This document shows, piece by piece, positions 38,401 to 46,186 of a stretch of 64,000 nucleotides of DNA. The DNA comes from Tenacibaculum sp. 190524A02b (GTDB taxonomy: Bacteria; Bacteroidota; Bacteroidia; Flavobacteriales; Flavobacteriaceae). A program made the position numbers and the translations under genes. The notes below the pieces were generated by a model. The model was not told the origin of the DNA, searched no databases, and saw only the letters and a list, made by a program, of their open reading frames with translations. Position 1 is the stretch's first letter, and each line of letters begins with the position of its first letter. Location of the stretch: the NCBI RefSeq assembly GCF_964036645.1, contig NZ_OZ038525.1:4840001-4904000 (forward strand), in the 5' to 3' direction.

Positions 38401-38707
38401 CTTTCACAGTATTCCAAAAAAATACTTTGAGTTCAGAGTAGGTTCTATCGGTAAGTCCGTTAATTTTATGGTTTAAATCGTTCCAGTCTATCTTTTCTTT
38501 TTGTTTTCCAGATTCAGAATGTTTAGGAAAGAAAATATATCGAATTTCAGTAAACTCTTGTGCCTTGTCTTTTCGTTGTATTGTTTTAATAAAATTACTG
38601 GTACGGTTATAAGCTAGGTTATAAAATACTGCCAATTCTCCGTTTTTATGAATACTAGGGACTGAGCGTCTTTGGTTAGATTTTAGTCTTCTGTTAGTGT
38701 GATTCAT
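35441..38707 (-). CDS. cas13b: Cas13b, type VI-B RNA-guided RNase
   Basis: 1088 aa from the ATG at 38707; a TTG three codons earlier is also in frame. Two HEPN R-x4-H active sites lie near the two ends, as in Cas13b: RDYHSH (R128-H133) and RNKALH (R1038-H1043). The size, Lys/His-rich composition, lack of other cas genes and an array with 36-bp repeats and 30-bp spacers immediately downstream all fit. It should process its own crRNA and cut RNA non-specifically after target binding. The start is 12 bp after the stop of the E2-like CBASS gene. No csx27 or csx28 accessory gene is adjacent. Confidence 0.95.
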   Translation of the reverse strand: MNHTNRRLKSNQRRSVPSIHKNGELAVFYNLAYNRTSNFIKTIQRKDKAQEFTEIRYIFFPKHSESGKQKEKIDWNDLNHKINGLTDRTYSELKVFFWNTVKGNNIRFVTPEEIKEINHILLLLLRLRDYHSHYWHEETAIYPSNTARNVLDRTYKIALASYQPKINFAIDVLHYDTCWNAKKPEKLSNLGIDFFLSFFLTRGQMELYMKSRQYLNRGGYSKPPTQQGKSANPESYLYDANGKLKKRKDGTFRSSEDIIDLEKSKFIASFYAQRDASESAGYWLGKHSLFEVDALQYHLLQLRNYLGTLPQYLHHQLSETTATQTVCRTSRKPTTLLAASIAYLTEDVSGLSWRVHTDDMIQKKVSHAVENEAEKTEEEIQKIPAMYYTQNATYTQKLGITKVLADRLQHDTETVTKTEVQVHQELYEKADRIMIRIEVAPNKFMHISIGYQNLKHWGALIAMSKTDETITALQHFATAFMEWLCYLNKPSKKHFFINNSYLKHFKGIQNTDGTCKHSSLLPKILLQLQNENLSEAKAMETLRTRIQQKLERIINPENEGHFAAIVAMYNTAAYATGYFKKKEQEDLLREINSINNRIKAKKATEVDLAKKSILERKWKGKTNTTVRHEKMLLIYKAIEWILGKQGKFTSVAAKKQFAKYCYLLDDQRWKKENKALIADWLNVACTAKLNPKKHENDFFENYQAKVLTILDEAHSFDACFKRITQLAIDKYKDELEKKLPTYEKYVNLIGLARRLHIANPSNDILSNKNEESKHPNRRAEILAPFLRKEKDTVHGYIHLPHDFFLITPETKEDLKFQFKKMPDTVNILENLKLQWQNLSKQPNYQYYFADFKATNAKIKAARNEQNTRVLHNLKAQRKQIKQLYENLYTDTVLTLLQGRLLQNDARLPLGWKEHHVKSIRSNAKTIEKTIEGVTVSFPVKQLKSHDFYNINRIEAIVKRLKKEQPDRDEYEYKYIKTALQLHWKESIAFVSQLLTFEKENKKKYTDKEDTSLAQMAYVSFKEYETNLGKCFKKIEKLRNKALHADVLPPELSYTELTNTLLGLKKQPKKQRHSYNNTYFLNPKQKIKT

Positions 38708-38719
38708 GGTGTACAATTT

Positions 38720-39373
38720 TTAAGTGTTATTTGCTAATTTGTGCTGTTCTTTATAATCTCCCAACAAAGTGAGTAGGTCTTTTTTTAAATTAGAGGTAGC
38801 GATATATTGTAGTTTATCGTAGCCTAATTTATGCGTACCGTTTGTACATTTTCGTAATGTGCGTGCACTACCGCAATAGCAAAGGTGGTTATGACGTAGT
38901 TTGTTTCCTTCTATATATTGATAGAGTGCTTTTATAATGGTTGCAGCATCCGTAATTCCTAATAACGTTTGGTAGCTTTGTAAGGTGCTATTGGTATGGG
39001 CAAATTCTCCATTACTATACGTTTTGTGTAGTTCGTAATAAGAGTTGTTTTGTAAATACGGAATTAAGATGTGCCTTATAAACTGAACTAAGGTTTTTAC
39101 CTTTGTTTTTAGGTAGATTTCTTCTAATCTGGGTGTTGTAAAGCAACAATATCCAGAATCAGAATACACATGCCTATCGATATCTTTAGGGATTCGTTCT
39201 CCTGTTTCTAATACCCTTGGAAAACTTGAATTCCAAGGGCTAATGTCTATGTTTACCGTATACATATCATCAGAAAATACTTCCAGTGTTCCTGTAAATA
39301 CTTGTGTTGCTTGGTTAAAAGAAAGTTCAGGATATTGTGCTAATACCTTTGCAATTTGTGTATTAATTTGCAT
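38720..39373 (-). CDS. E2-like CBASS accessory protein with C-terminal SEC-C zinc motif
   Basis: 217 aa. HVYSDSGYCCF (residues ~68-78) fits the E2-like core H-x-Y-x(3)-G-x-x-C, with C76 or C77 as candidate catalytic Cys, followed by helical sequence (LVQFIRHILIPYLQNNSYYE) seen after the Cys in prokaryotic E2-like proteins. The C-terminus LCYCGSARTLRKCTNGTHK is a SEC-C-type zinc motif. In type II-short CBASS an E2-only protein modifies or primes the CD-NTase. It overlaps the CD-NTase gene by 11 bp. The E2 assignment is from motif and context only. Confidence 0.72.
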   Translation of the reverse strand: MQINTQIAKVLAQYPELSFNQATQVFTGTLEVFSDDMYTVNIDISPWNSSFPRVLETGERIPKDIDRHVYSDSGYCCFTTPRLEEIYLKTKVKTLVQFIRHILIPYLQNNSYYELHKTYSNGEFAHTNSTLQSYQTLLGITDAATIIKALYQYIEGNKLRHNHLCYCGSARTLRKCTNGTHKLGYDKLQYIATSNLKKDLLTLLGDYKEQHKLANNT

Positions 39374-40364
39374 ACGGTTTAGGTTTTATATAACTAGTGT
39401 TTAAAGTACTAGCCATTGCTTTTTTCTGGCTTTCTTCATCTGCATCTGAACCTTTAGGAAAACGATCGCCAAACTGATTGTTTCGTAAATACTCAGAAGC
39501 TTTTTTAAAGTTGGTTTCGTTTTTTGCTCGATCGCAATCGGAAACTAAATTTTGTAAGGTGTTTAAAAAATTTTCCTTTCTAGTTTTGGAATAATCGGCA
39601 AAAACATTGTCGCCTTTTGGTGTTGTGGGGCGTTTGCAAGTAAAACCGTTAGGTGCTGTAAGTGTGTCTAACATTTTTCTCACCGTTTCTCTAAATGCAG
39701 TATCGTCATTATCATCTTCTACATAGTTGTTTACGATTAAAATAGTTAAGGCGAAACCAGAAGGAAGTTTTAAATGACTGTTTTTTTGATGTCTAAAATC
39801 TTTCCAAGCTTTAATATATCTAACCAAGCGTTTTATTTGCGGATTGGCATTGTTTAAAAACCATTGGGTAAATTCTGGAGGGTCGCTTTCTTTCCAACCC
39901 TCAGCACGATGCGCTAGTTCAGGTTTAGTACCCTCTTTATAGTAAATGGGTAAATCTACATGATGTCCATCTGAAAAAATTACACGTACACAAGTGTTTT
40001 TTCGAATAGGATCTGTTTCTGTATGATCTTTTACTGCTTCGTATACCCAGTTGTGCCAAGTTGAAATATGTTCTCTGTTGTCTTCGTCTTTTTTTTCGTT
40101 GAAGTACACTCCGTCATCTAAATCGTATTTTCGAAGTTCGTTTCCATCTTGATCTTTTACTACAATAGGATTTACGGTGGTGTCCATTTCAAAAGATCCT
40201 TGTCCTTTAAACGTAGGCTGTAGTTTGTCAGGTTTATTTTCTGCAAACCAGTCTTTTATTTTTTTACGAAGCGATTTTCTGCTGCCTAATAAATCGTCTT
40301 TACGTTTTTGTGTGAGTTTTATAGTATGGTAAAATGTATTGTATTCTTTATGTAATGTTGCCAT
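39363..40364 (-). CDS. CD-NTase (DncV-like cyclic oligonucleotide synthase) of a CBASS
   Basis: 333 aa. The polymerase-beta-type active site is visible: GQGSFEMDTTVNP (GS at 56-57), KYDLDDGVYF (D81/D83) and HHVDLPIYY (third acidic residue D137). The spacing matches DncV-like CD-NTases (GSF...DIDDGTY). On infection such enzymes make a cyclic di- or trinucleotide that activates the partner effector. It sits between the effector gene (12-bp gap) and the E2-like gene (overlap). The exact nucleotide product cannot be read from sequence. Confidence 0.9.
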   Translation of the reverse strand: MATLHKEYNTFYHTIKLTQKRKDDLLGSRKSLRKKIKDWFAENKPDKLQPTFKGQGSFEMDTTVNPIVVKDQDGNELRKYDLDDGVYFNEKKDEDNREHISTWHNWVYEAVKDHTETDPIRKNTCVRVIFSDGHHVDLPIYYKEGTKPELAHRAEGWKESDPPEFTQWFLNNANPQIKRLVRYIKAWKDFRHQKNSHLKLPSGFALTILIVNNYVEDDNDDTAFRETVRKMLDTLTAPNGFTCKRPTTPKGDNVFADYSKTRKENFLNTLQNLVSDCDRAKNETNFKKASEYLRNNQFGDRFPKGSDADEESQKKAMASTLNTSYIKPKPYAN

Positions 40365-40376
40365 GAGTGTTTGTGT

Positions 40377-40994
40377 TTAAAATGGATGTATAGTTTTTGT
40401 TGAGGTTCTTGTAAGGTTTTTAAAGTTTCCTTTGGTTGGATAAGGTTTCCTGTTTGTATAGTAAGTACCTTCTAAAAGATAATTACCACTGTGTTCTTTT
40501 ACTTTTATAATGCAGGTACCAAAATGAGTGTCTAGTGCTTCATTCCCTTCGTTGGTATATTGATACAAAATTTTAAAGTGCTGTTTATCTTCTGTTTTGG
40601 TAATCATACAAAGGTTACTGTGGGAATTAGAAGACTTTTTGTTGTGTCTTTTATAAAAAGCATTTACGGTTATAGAACTCCCAGTTTGTACGATAACCAT
40701 CGTAACATCGATGTATATTTTTTTGGTAGTACAATGGTCTTCTTTTTCAATAATAAAGCACTCTTGCGTACCCGTATAGGTGCCGGAAAAGTCTTTAATG
40801 GTAAAAAGCCAAGAAAAAGGCGGATATTTCCATAACCATTGGTCTATGATTTTTAAAACAATTCCTAATAATCCTATACCAATAATAGGATAGGACCAAT
40901 TGAATTGTTGTGCCCAAATAATACCCAATAAGGTGCTTCCAACTACAAAGACAACCGCCCAAGGTTGGTAATAGGTAAAATAATTTGTTTTCAT
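40377..40994 (-). CDS. cap15: Cap15-like CBASS effector (two TM helices + beta-barrel)
   Basis: 205 aa. Two hydrophobic helices (~12-30 and ~35-52) are followed by a ~150-aa beta-rich domain starting FSGTYTGTQECF and containing repeated strand patterns (TTKKIYIDVTMVIVQTGSSITVNAFYKR). This is the layout of the S-2TM-beta/Cap15 family, where the barrel binds the cyclic nucleotide and the TM helices oligomerise and disrupt the inner membrane. It is the first gene of the CBASS-cas13b transcription unit. Confidence 0.85.
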   Translation of the reverse strand: MKTNYFTYYQPWAVVFVVGSTLLGIIWAQQFNWSYPIIGIGLLGIVLKIIDQWLWKYPPFSWLFTIKDFSGTYTGTQECFIIEKEDHCTTKKIYIDVTMVIVQTGSSITVNAFYKRHNKKSSNSHSNLCMITKTEDKQHFKILYQYTNEGNEALDTHFGTCIIKVKEHSGNYLLEGTYYTNRKPYPTKGNFKNLTRTSTKTIHPF

Positions 40995-41240
40995 ATATAG
41001 AATATTGTTTGTTGTTGTGATTGATTTTCTGAGAAATGAGATAATTTACTTATCAGTTCAGCGATTGTGTTATTAACAAAGTATAGTTTGGTATATGGAA
41101 TGTTACTTCTAGTGAAATTATTTGTAATGCAATGAAAAATAACTTTGTATCGAGAAGTTGTCTATTTGTATTTTATACCATTTTATCTCGTAAATAATAA
41201 TACTTCACCAGTCTTCCCTCTTTATAATAACATGTTTTAT
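40995..41240. other. Promoter region of the CBASS-cas13b operon with an element-B fragment
   Basis: 246 bp between the Cap15 start and array 2. It must carry the minus-strand operon promoter. A reversed, truncated element B (41106-41162, AGTGAAATTATTTGTAATGC ... GTATCGAGAAG) fills the middle. I see no palindrome like the one upstream of the caspase operon. Confidence 0.5.
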
Positions 41241-41342
41241 GTTGTGAATACTTTTCAAATTGTGATGAGTCACAACGATCCAAAGCAAAACAAGAATACT
41301 CGATCAGTTGTGAATACCTTCCAAACTGTGATGAGTCACAAC
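41241..41342 (-). CRISPR. CRISPR mini-array 2: two repeats, one spacer
   Basis: Repeats at 41241-41276 and 41307-41342, with a 30-bp spacer at 41277-41306. The repeat is the same as in array 1. It ends 9 bp before the TAA of the minus-strand TIR gene, so it could be transcribed as the tail of the caspase-TIR mRNA. Confidence 0.92.
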
Positions 41343-41351
41343 ATAAATAGT

Positions 41352-42107
41352 TTAGTATTTTTCTTTAGAAATATGCTCTCGAATACTTTTTAAAATCAAA
41401 TCTCGTTTTTGTTCCCATCTTAAATATCTTTCGGGTTTAAGGTTAAGTTTAGATTCTAAAGTTTCTTTTAACAAGTTCAATTGCTTTTCTTGATCGATAT
41501 GTATACTCTGAAACTTTTGAAAAACACCTTTCATTTCCTTTAAATCAAAAGGAGGAATAGCAATAGAAATTTGTGCTTTGGTTAATCCCCATGCTGCGCC
41601 CATTTGCAATAGGCAATCTGTAGAGTTGTAAAAATTATTTGAAATTAGAAAGAGTACTAAGACATCATCAGACAATCGTGTTTTAATTTCTTCTTCAAAA
41701 TTACTGCCTAAAGGAGTACTGTTACTTTCTAAAGAGGAACAAAAAATATGTTCGGGATTTACGCCCATACTTTCCAGTATTTGGGTGAAATCAGATGCAA
41801 TTTCGGTATCTTCTGGGGCATGACTCACAAAAACTTTTTTCAAATAAGTTGCTTTGTTTTGCTTTTTAGTATTGTTTTTTTGGGTGTATGCGGTAATGGA
41901 TAGGTTAAGGTCTCTGGCAATATCTAATACAATATCATCTTTACTATCTCTTACAATTTGTTTGAGTTGATCTATAGTATATGTTTTAGAAAGCTCTAGA
42001 TGAATACCGTATTTTATAAATATTTGTTTTAACTCTTCTTCTGTATGAGTGCTTTGTAGGCACAAATAAATTTCGTTGGTTAAATGGTGTTTGTCAGTTG
42101 GACTCAT
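41352..42107 (-). CDS. TIR-domain protein with N-terminal adaptor-like domain (copy 1)
   Basis: 251 aa. Residues 1-~75 form a small helical domain shared with copy 2 at 46167 (MSPTDKHHL..., KTYTIDQLKQ, DLNLS) and resemble an effector-associated/death-like adaptor. Residues ~89-245 are a TIR domain: KKVFVSHAPEDTEIA, IFCSSLESNSTPLGSNFEEEI, VLVLFLISNNFY. Where TIR NADases of this type have Glu (SxxCLxEMGAAW) it has Gln (NSTDCLLQMGAAW, Q168). It lies 17 bp after the caspase-like gene and is probably coupled to it. Confidence 0.85.
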   Translation of the reverse strand: MSPTDKHHLTNEIYLCLQSTHTEEELKQIFIKYGIHLELSKTYTIDQLKQIVRDSKDDIVLDIARDLNLSITAYTQKNNTKKQNKATYLKKVFVSHAPEDTEIASDFTQILESMGVNPEHIFCSSLESNSTPLGSNFEEEIKTRLSDDVLVLFLISNNFYNSTDCLLQMGAAWGLTKAQISIAIPPFDLKEMKGVFQKFQSIHIDQEKQLNLLKETLESKLNLKPERYLRWEQKRDLILKSIREHISKEKY

Positions 42108-42124
42108 ATTTAATTTTTTTGTGC

Positions 42125-43075
42125 TTATATTTTTTTTGAAAGGGCTAATTTTTTATAATAATTTCCTAATGGAGTTAAGGTGCATGCTTCGTTTTTTTGG
42201 GCGGCTGCTTCCAATGTCTTAGCTGTGGTTAATTGTAGTAAGCCATTGGTGTGGTATAAGTGCAAATGTTCCATAACCTTTTGTAATTTGAGGTTATTGG
42301 TGTCTTCTGTTTTCAGAAAATTAACAGACAATTGCAATCCTGTTTTTGTATCACTGAAATACTGCGGCAGTTTTCGTAAAATATCCAAAGGAATTTTAGG
42401 TTCACAATTGCGTAAAGAAATCATTTGTGACACGTGTGATTTAAATAGTGGTCGCTGCTGCCAAGCATCGAGTTGCGTATCGGCAAAATAATACAGACTC
42501 GATAGGTTAATTTTACCTCTAAGATCTGCGGCGCTACCTTGCATGGCGTCGTAAATAATATTGGTGAAAATACCGCCACCGCTTTTTTCATAAGAATATT
42601 GTTTGTCTGTAGAAGCGGCTAAAATAGAAACGCCTTCACGTAGTACTACTTTTCGTTCTCCTAAATCAATGCTATTCCCAGCATCTCCTGCATAGCAGCA
42701 ATCTAGAATGATAATTACTTCTTTTGCCACTGAACTATTGGCTAAGGCAACAATTTCCATTAAACTTACTCCATAATCGTTAGGTTCTCCATCTTGCGTT
42801 ACCAGATAAGTACCTGCTTTGGTGGTGGCTCCATGACCAGAAAAGTAGAGTAGGGTAGTATCGTTATCCCTATGGTTAAACAGGTCTTCAATTTTTTTTC
42901 TTAAGTAACCACGGGTAACCTCTATTTTATCTGAGGTCAGGCGTTTGCAAGAAAAGTTAGGATTGCCGTTTTCATGGGTAGCAAAAACTTCATGCATGCG
43001 GTTTGCGTCGTTAATACATCCGTTTAATGGACTTTTTGGATAATGATTAATACCCACGAGTAATGCTCTTCTCAT
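42125..43075 (-). CDS. Caspase-like (C14/metacaspase) protease
   Basis: 316 aa. The N-terminus MRRALLVGINHYPKSPLNGCINDANRM is the family's first strand. The catalytic His is H81 in LLYFSGHGAT and the Cys is probably C127 in ILDCCYAGDAG. The C-terminal ~75 residues (KVMEHLHLYHTNGLL...CTLTPLGNYYKKLA) look like a winged-helix module. It pairs with the TIR gene behind it, as in prokaryotic caspase/TIR conflict systems, where the protease is presumed to cleave a partner upon signal. It is the first gene after the promoter segment at 43076-43173. Confidence 0.88.
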   Translation of the reverse strand: MRRALLVGINHYPKSPLNGCINDANRMHEVFATHENGNPNFSCKRLTSDKIEVTRGYLRKKIEDLFNHRDNDTTLLYFSGHGATTKAGTYLVTQDGEPNDYGVSLMEIVALANSSVAKEVIIILDCCYAGDAGNSIDLGERKVVLREGVSILAASTDKQYSYEKSGGGIFTNIIYDAMQGSAADLRGKINLSSLYYFADTQLDAWQQRPLFKSHVSQMISLRNCEPKIPLDILRKLPQYFSDTKTGLQLSVNFLKTEDTNNLKLQKVMEHLHLYHTNGLLQLTTAKTLEAAAQKNEACTLTPLGNYYKKLALSKKI

Positions 43076-43173
43076 TTTTTTGTTTTTAAAATTACACCTA
43101 CAAAATTGTGAGATTAAAGCATGCTAAAACAGCCCAATATTGGGGAGAAAAGCTTCTCCTCAAATTTGAGGAG
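43076..43173 (-). promoter_or_regulatory. Caspase-operon promoter with an 18-bp operator-like palindrome
   Basis: The perfect palindrome CTCCTCAAATTTGAGGAG at 43156-43173 begins 81 bp before the caspase ATG. On the minus strand it is followed by CCCAATATTGGG and an AATTTTGTA block that could be the Bacteroidota -7 element. The same arrangement occurs at 47473-47571 and in diverged form at 51337-51436. Confidence 0.65.
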
Positions 43174-43222
43174 TTTTGGGTGTTTAAATATTTTTTGAAG
43201 GTGTTGAATTGCATTTTGGGTA

Positions 43223-43260
43223 TAAAAAAACCTCACAGGTCTTTAAGACTTGTGAGGTTT
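43223..43260 (-). terminator. Terminator of CRISPR array 3
   Basis: On the minus strand, AAACCTCACAAGTCTT-AA-AGACCTGTGAGG followed by TTTTTTT lies immediately after the last repeat. The T-run is present only on this strand, which independently supports minus-strand transcription of the arrays. Confidence 0.85.
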
Positions 43261-43637
43261 GTTGTGAATACCTTTCAAATAGAGATCAATCACAACGAAA
43301 ATAATTTATATTTTAAAAAAATACTCGTTGTGAATACATTCTAAATTGATATAAGTCACAACGGTAGTAGAAGATAAATTAAAAACGAATTAGTTGTAAA
43401 TACCTTCCAAAATGATATAAGTCACAACCTATTTATTTTGCGATTTAAGAAGCTTTGAGTTGTGAATACCTTCCAAATTGAGATCAGTCGCAACAATATT
43501 TCATCCTCATAATCCTGAAGTAGTGTTGTGAATACCTGCCAAACAGAGATGAGTCACAACTATATTTTTTACCATACTTGAAATGTGGTAGTTGTGAATA
43601 CCTTCCAAACTGATATAAGTCACAATGTAAAAAAAGT

Positions 43638-43737
43638 GTCGTTACGAATAACGTAATTTATGGAGCTATGAAGTAATCTGTTTTTTAAGAGGCAGACTGC
43701 CACAAAACTTCATTATCATTACGTTTTTCGCAGTGAC
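43638..43737. repeat. REP/MITE-like element A, copy 3, inside array 3
   Basis: GTCGTTACGAATAACG to TTCGCAGTGAC, 11 bp after a repeat and in the same orientation as all other array copies. Confidence 0.85.
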
Positions 43738-43942
43738 TTTTTGTTATTGTTAGTATCTACCAAATTGATATAAGTCACAACCTGGACTAGAAACGTCTCT
43801 TCAATGAACGAGCTGTGAATACCTTCCAAACAGGGATCAGTCACAACCAGGAAAAGCGACAAATACAACAAGATCTAGTTGTGAATACCTTCCAAAATGA
43901 TGTGAGTCATAACGGAAAAAACAACGATTAGAAGCTCCAGTA

Positions 43943-44038
43943 GTTGCGAATAGCGTAATTTATGGAGCTATGAAGTAATCTGTTTCTTAAGAAGCAGACT
44001 GCCACAAAACTTCATTTCATTACATTTTTCGCAGTGAC
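43943..44038. repeat. REP/MITE-like element A, copy 4, joined directly to a spacer
   Basis: It begins GTTGCGAATAGCG exactly where a CRISPR repeat (GTTGTGAATACC) would be expected after a 29-bp spacer, and ends TTCGCAGTGAC. The first bases of the element are missing or replaced by repeat sequence. Confidence 0.8.
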
Positions 44039-44101
44039 TTTTTGTTATTGTTAGTATCTACCAATCTGAGATAAGTCACAACGTAAATAGAACAAAGAGC
44101 A

Positions 44102-44539
44102 TTATTGTGATAAACGATCTATAAAGGTAATTAGCTCTTCGTTTTGTAGTTCATTTATACCAGTGATAATTTCCCAGTTAATGGCTTTTAATTCTTTGAG
44201 ATATTCTTGAATAACGAAGTTGTATTTTCCAGATAATAAAGCTTTAATATTAATATCTCCTTTATAAAAATGAAAAGCTAAATCATATCGTTTTACTCTT
44301 ATGATTTCTGAAGGAGTCATTTGATGGTAAAAGGTATTTAAATAGTCAATGCTATATTTTTTATTTATTTGGTTTTGATGATTCCATTGGTCAGTATCAT
44401 AAGAAGACCATTCTTTTTTTATTTTTAAAATAAATTGTTGGTATTCATTTAAGTAATCTATTTTGGTTTTGGGATTATTACAAGCAGTGTATGCTAATAA
44501 TAGTATACTTATAAGTAGTTTAATCTGTATATTTTTCAT
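44102..44539 (-). CDS. Small lipoprotein, last gene of the TIR2 operon
   Basis: 145 aa. MKNIQIKLLISILLLAYTAC is a lipoprotein signal (Cys at 20). The mature part is helical and charged, with no motif I know. It starts 3 bp after the previous gene's stop and is followed directly by array 3. Function unknown; an envelope component of the five-gene unit is a guess from context. Confidence 0.7.
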   Translation of the reverse strand: MKNIQIKLLISILLLAYTACNNPKTKIDYLNEYQQFILKIKKEWSSYDTDQWNHQNQINKKYSIDYLNTFYHQMTPSEIIRVKRYDLAFHFYKGDINIKALLSGKYNFVIQEYLKELKAINWEIITGINELQNEELITFIDRLSQ

Positions 44540-44542
44540 AAA

Positions 44543-45091
44543 TCAATAGCCGATTTTATCGACACCTTCGTTGTTGATGTCCTGATATTTTTGCATTAAA
44601 ATTTTAACGGTCATGTCAAATTCATTGAGGCGATCTTCTAACATTTGTAGTTTTCTATTTCGCATATTTTCACTTTTGGTTTGCATAATAGATTCTTCTA
44701 ACTTTTCCATTTTATCATAATACAGTATGGATATTTCATTAACAATTTCATCTAATTGCGCTTTCATTTTTACCCCATCTCGGGTAAGTTTACCTCTAAT
44801 TTCTTTTTTTCCTTCAATAAGAATTTTGTTAAATGTTTCTGCAAGTCCTTGACGAAAAAACTCATTGTGCATTCTTCGAGTTTCTAAATCTGATTTGGCT
44901 TCTTGCATGAGTACATCGGCTTTGTATTTCATTGTCTCTCTGATTTCTTTGCTAGGTGCTATACGGTCTAAAAAGGATATTTTTCTATTTAAAATTTGTT
45001 GAGCAATCTCCTTTTTATTTCGAATTTCATTAGCAGAGTTTTCTTGATTAACTAAACCATTATTATTGGTATTGGTAATTTCATTATTCAT
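44543..45091 (-). CDS. Coiled-coil cytoplasmic protein of the TIR2 operon
   Basis: 182 aa, without signal or TM segment. An Asn-rich N-terminus (~1-22) is followed by long amphipathic helices (ETMKYKADVLMQEAKSDLETRRMHNEFF..., MEKLEESIMQTKSENMRNRKLQMLEDRLNEF). I recognise no family. It is 18 bp from the membrane gene upstream and 3 bp from the lipoprotein gene downstream. Confidence 0.7.
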   Translation of the reverse strand: MNNEITNTNNNGLVNQENSANEIRNKKEIAQQILNRKISFLDRIAPSKEIRETMKYKADVLMQEAKSDLETRRMHNEFFRQGLAETFNKILIEGKKEIRGKLTRDGVKMKAQLDEIVNEISILYYDKMEKLEESIMQTKSENMRNRKLQMLEDRLNEFDMTVKILMQKYQDINNEGVDKIGY

Positions 45092-45109
45092 AAGTATTTG
45101 TTTTTAGTG

Positions 45110-46186
45110 TTATAGATTATCTTTGATATTGTTTACGGTGCTTTTTGATTGTTTGCGTACACCGTTCACAATGATTTTTGCCTTTTGTTGTGCGCTTTTT
45201 ACCCAGTTTTCTGCTTCGGTTTTATCAATGTCTAAAGAAGCTTCTGAAGCGGTTTTAAATTTTTGTGTTTGAATGCCGAAATCGAAAATATCTCCATGAT
45301 GAATGGCTAATACTGTAAATGAAGACCATATAATAAATTCCATTCCTATACTTAACATTAAACTAATAAGTCCAACAATTAATACATACTGAACATCAGG
45401 AAAGGTATTACTCATATTTACAATGCGTAGGGTAGCAAGAAGCATTTTATTACCTGCATTTTGGAATGTGGTTAAGTCTCCTTTAGCTTGTTTTAATTTT
45501 TCACCTTTTTCAAGTGTAAGTTGTTTAATCGCTATCCTACGTTTTTCATCAATATCATTAATGAGTTGTATGCGTAATTGCTCTTGTTTCTCTTTGGCTT
45601 CTTTAGCAGCTAAATATCTTGGACCTCTATACTCTTTACTATCTCTAAAAAGGTGTTTTTGTTCAGCTTTCATACGTTGCTCGTATTTTTGTATAGCAGC
45701 ATCAACAGACTTAATTTGTATGGCAATTTGTGTATCAAAAGAGTTGTTGAGTTGTTTCAAATCAAATTGATATTGTAGTTGCATATCGTCTTTACTTAAA
45801 GTAAGTTGTTTATCGTATTCAGGGTTTTGTAAATTGTAGAAAGAAAAAATTAATGTAGCTACAATAGAAATAAATATGAGCATAAACCGAAGCCCTACAA
45901 ATCCTCTTTTGTCCGTTATATAAGCACTATTCCCTGTAATAGAATATTGCTTGTGTAAAAAGATTAAAAAGATTTTGGTAGACTCGAAAGCAAAGACCAA
46001 TAAAAAAGAGACAGATAGTAATAAAGTTCCAGAATTACTAAGTTTAAAGAGCTCAGAAAATACTTGATATTCTATGAGGGCAGATACTAAAGCGCATGCT
46101 AATCCCGCTAAAATAAAGGTAATATAAACTATAGGAACAAATAGTTTAAAAAACGTAGCAATAGCATTATGAATTATCTTTCCCAT
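45110..46186 (-). CDS. Membrane protein with long coiled-coil loop (TIR2 operon)
   Basis: 358 aa. Three hydrophobic segments lie in the first ~125 residues (~13-38, ~53-75, ~100-118). A ~140-aa charged coiled-coil loop follows (~125-245, with YEQRMKAEQKHLFRDSKEYRGPRYLAAKEAKEKQEQ), then one or two TM segments (~268-300) and a cytoplasmic tail. It overlaps the end of the TIR gene by 20 bp, so the two are probably translationally coupled. The architecture suggests a membrane sensor or effector; no known family identified. Confidence 0.75.
   Translation of the reverse strand: MGKIIHNAIATFFKLFVPIVYITFILAGLACALVSALIEYQVFSELFKLSNSGTLLLSVSFLLVFAFESTKIFLIFLHKQYSITGNSAYITDKRGFVGLRFMLIFISIVATLIFSFYNLQNPEYDKQLTLSKDDMQLQYQFDLKQLNNSFDTQIAIQIKSVDAAIQKYEQRMKAEQKHLFRDSKEYRGPRYLAAKEAKEKQEQLRIQLINDIDEKRRIAIKQLTLEKGEKLKQAKGDLTTFQNAGNKMLLATLRIVNMSNTFPDVQYVLIVGLISLMLSIGMEFIIWSSFTVLAIHHGDIFDFGIQTQKFKTASEASLDIDKTEAENWVKSAQQKAKIIVNGVRKQSKSTVNNIKDNL

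Larger units (their letters stand above)
43261..44082 (-). CRISPR. CRISPR array 3, 10 repeats
   Basis: Repeats start at 43261, 43327, 43393, 43459, 43525, 43591, 43746, 43812, 43878 and 44047. Normal spacers are exactly 30 bp. Two gaps (119 and 133 bp) contain element A. The repeats at 43746 and 44047 share the same altered beginning (ATTGTTAGTATCTACC), so element plus repeat were copied together. The array ends 19 bp from the stop of the lipoprotein gene at 44102. Confidence 0.95.

Noticed and set aside
40377..40994. The two-TM protein as a Csx27/Csx28 Cas13b accessory
   Set aside because: Its beta-barrel-like C-terminus and direct coupling to a CD-NTase fit Cap15; Csx28 would show a HEPN R-x4-H and Csx27 several TM helices without this domain.
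43108..43344. 78-aa + strand ORF
   Set aside because: It runs through the caspase promoter, the terminator hairpin and two CRISPR repeats.
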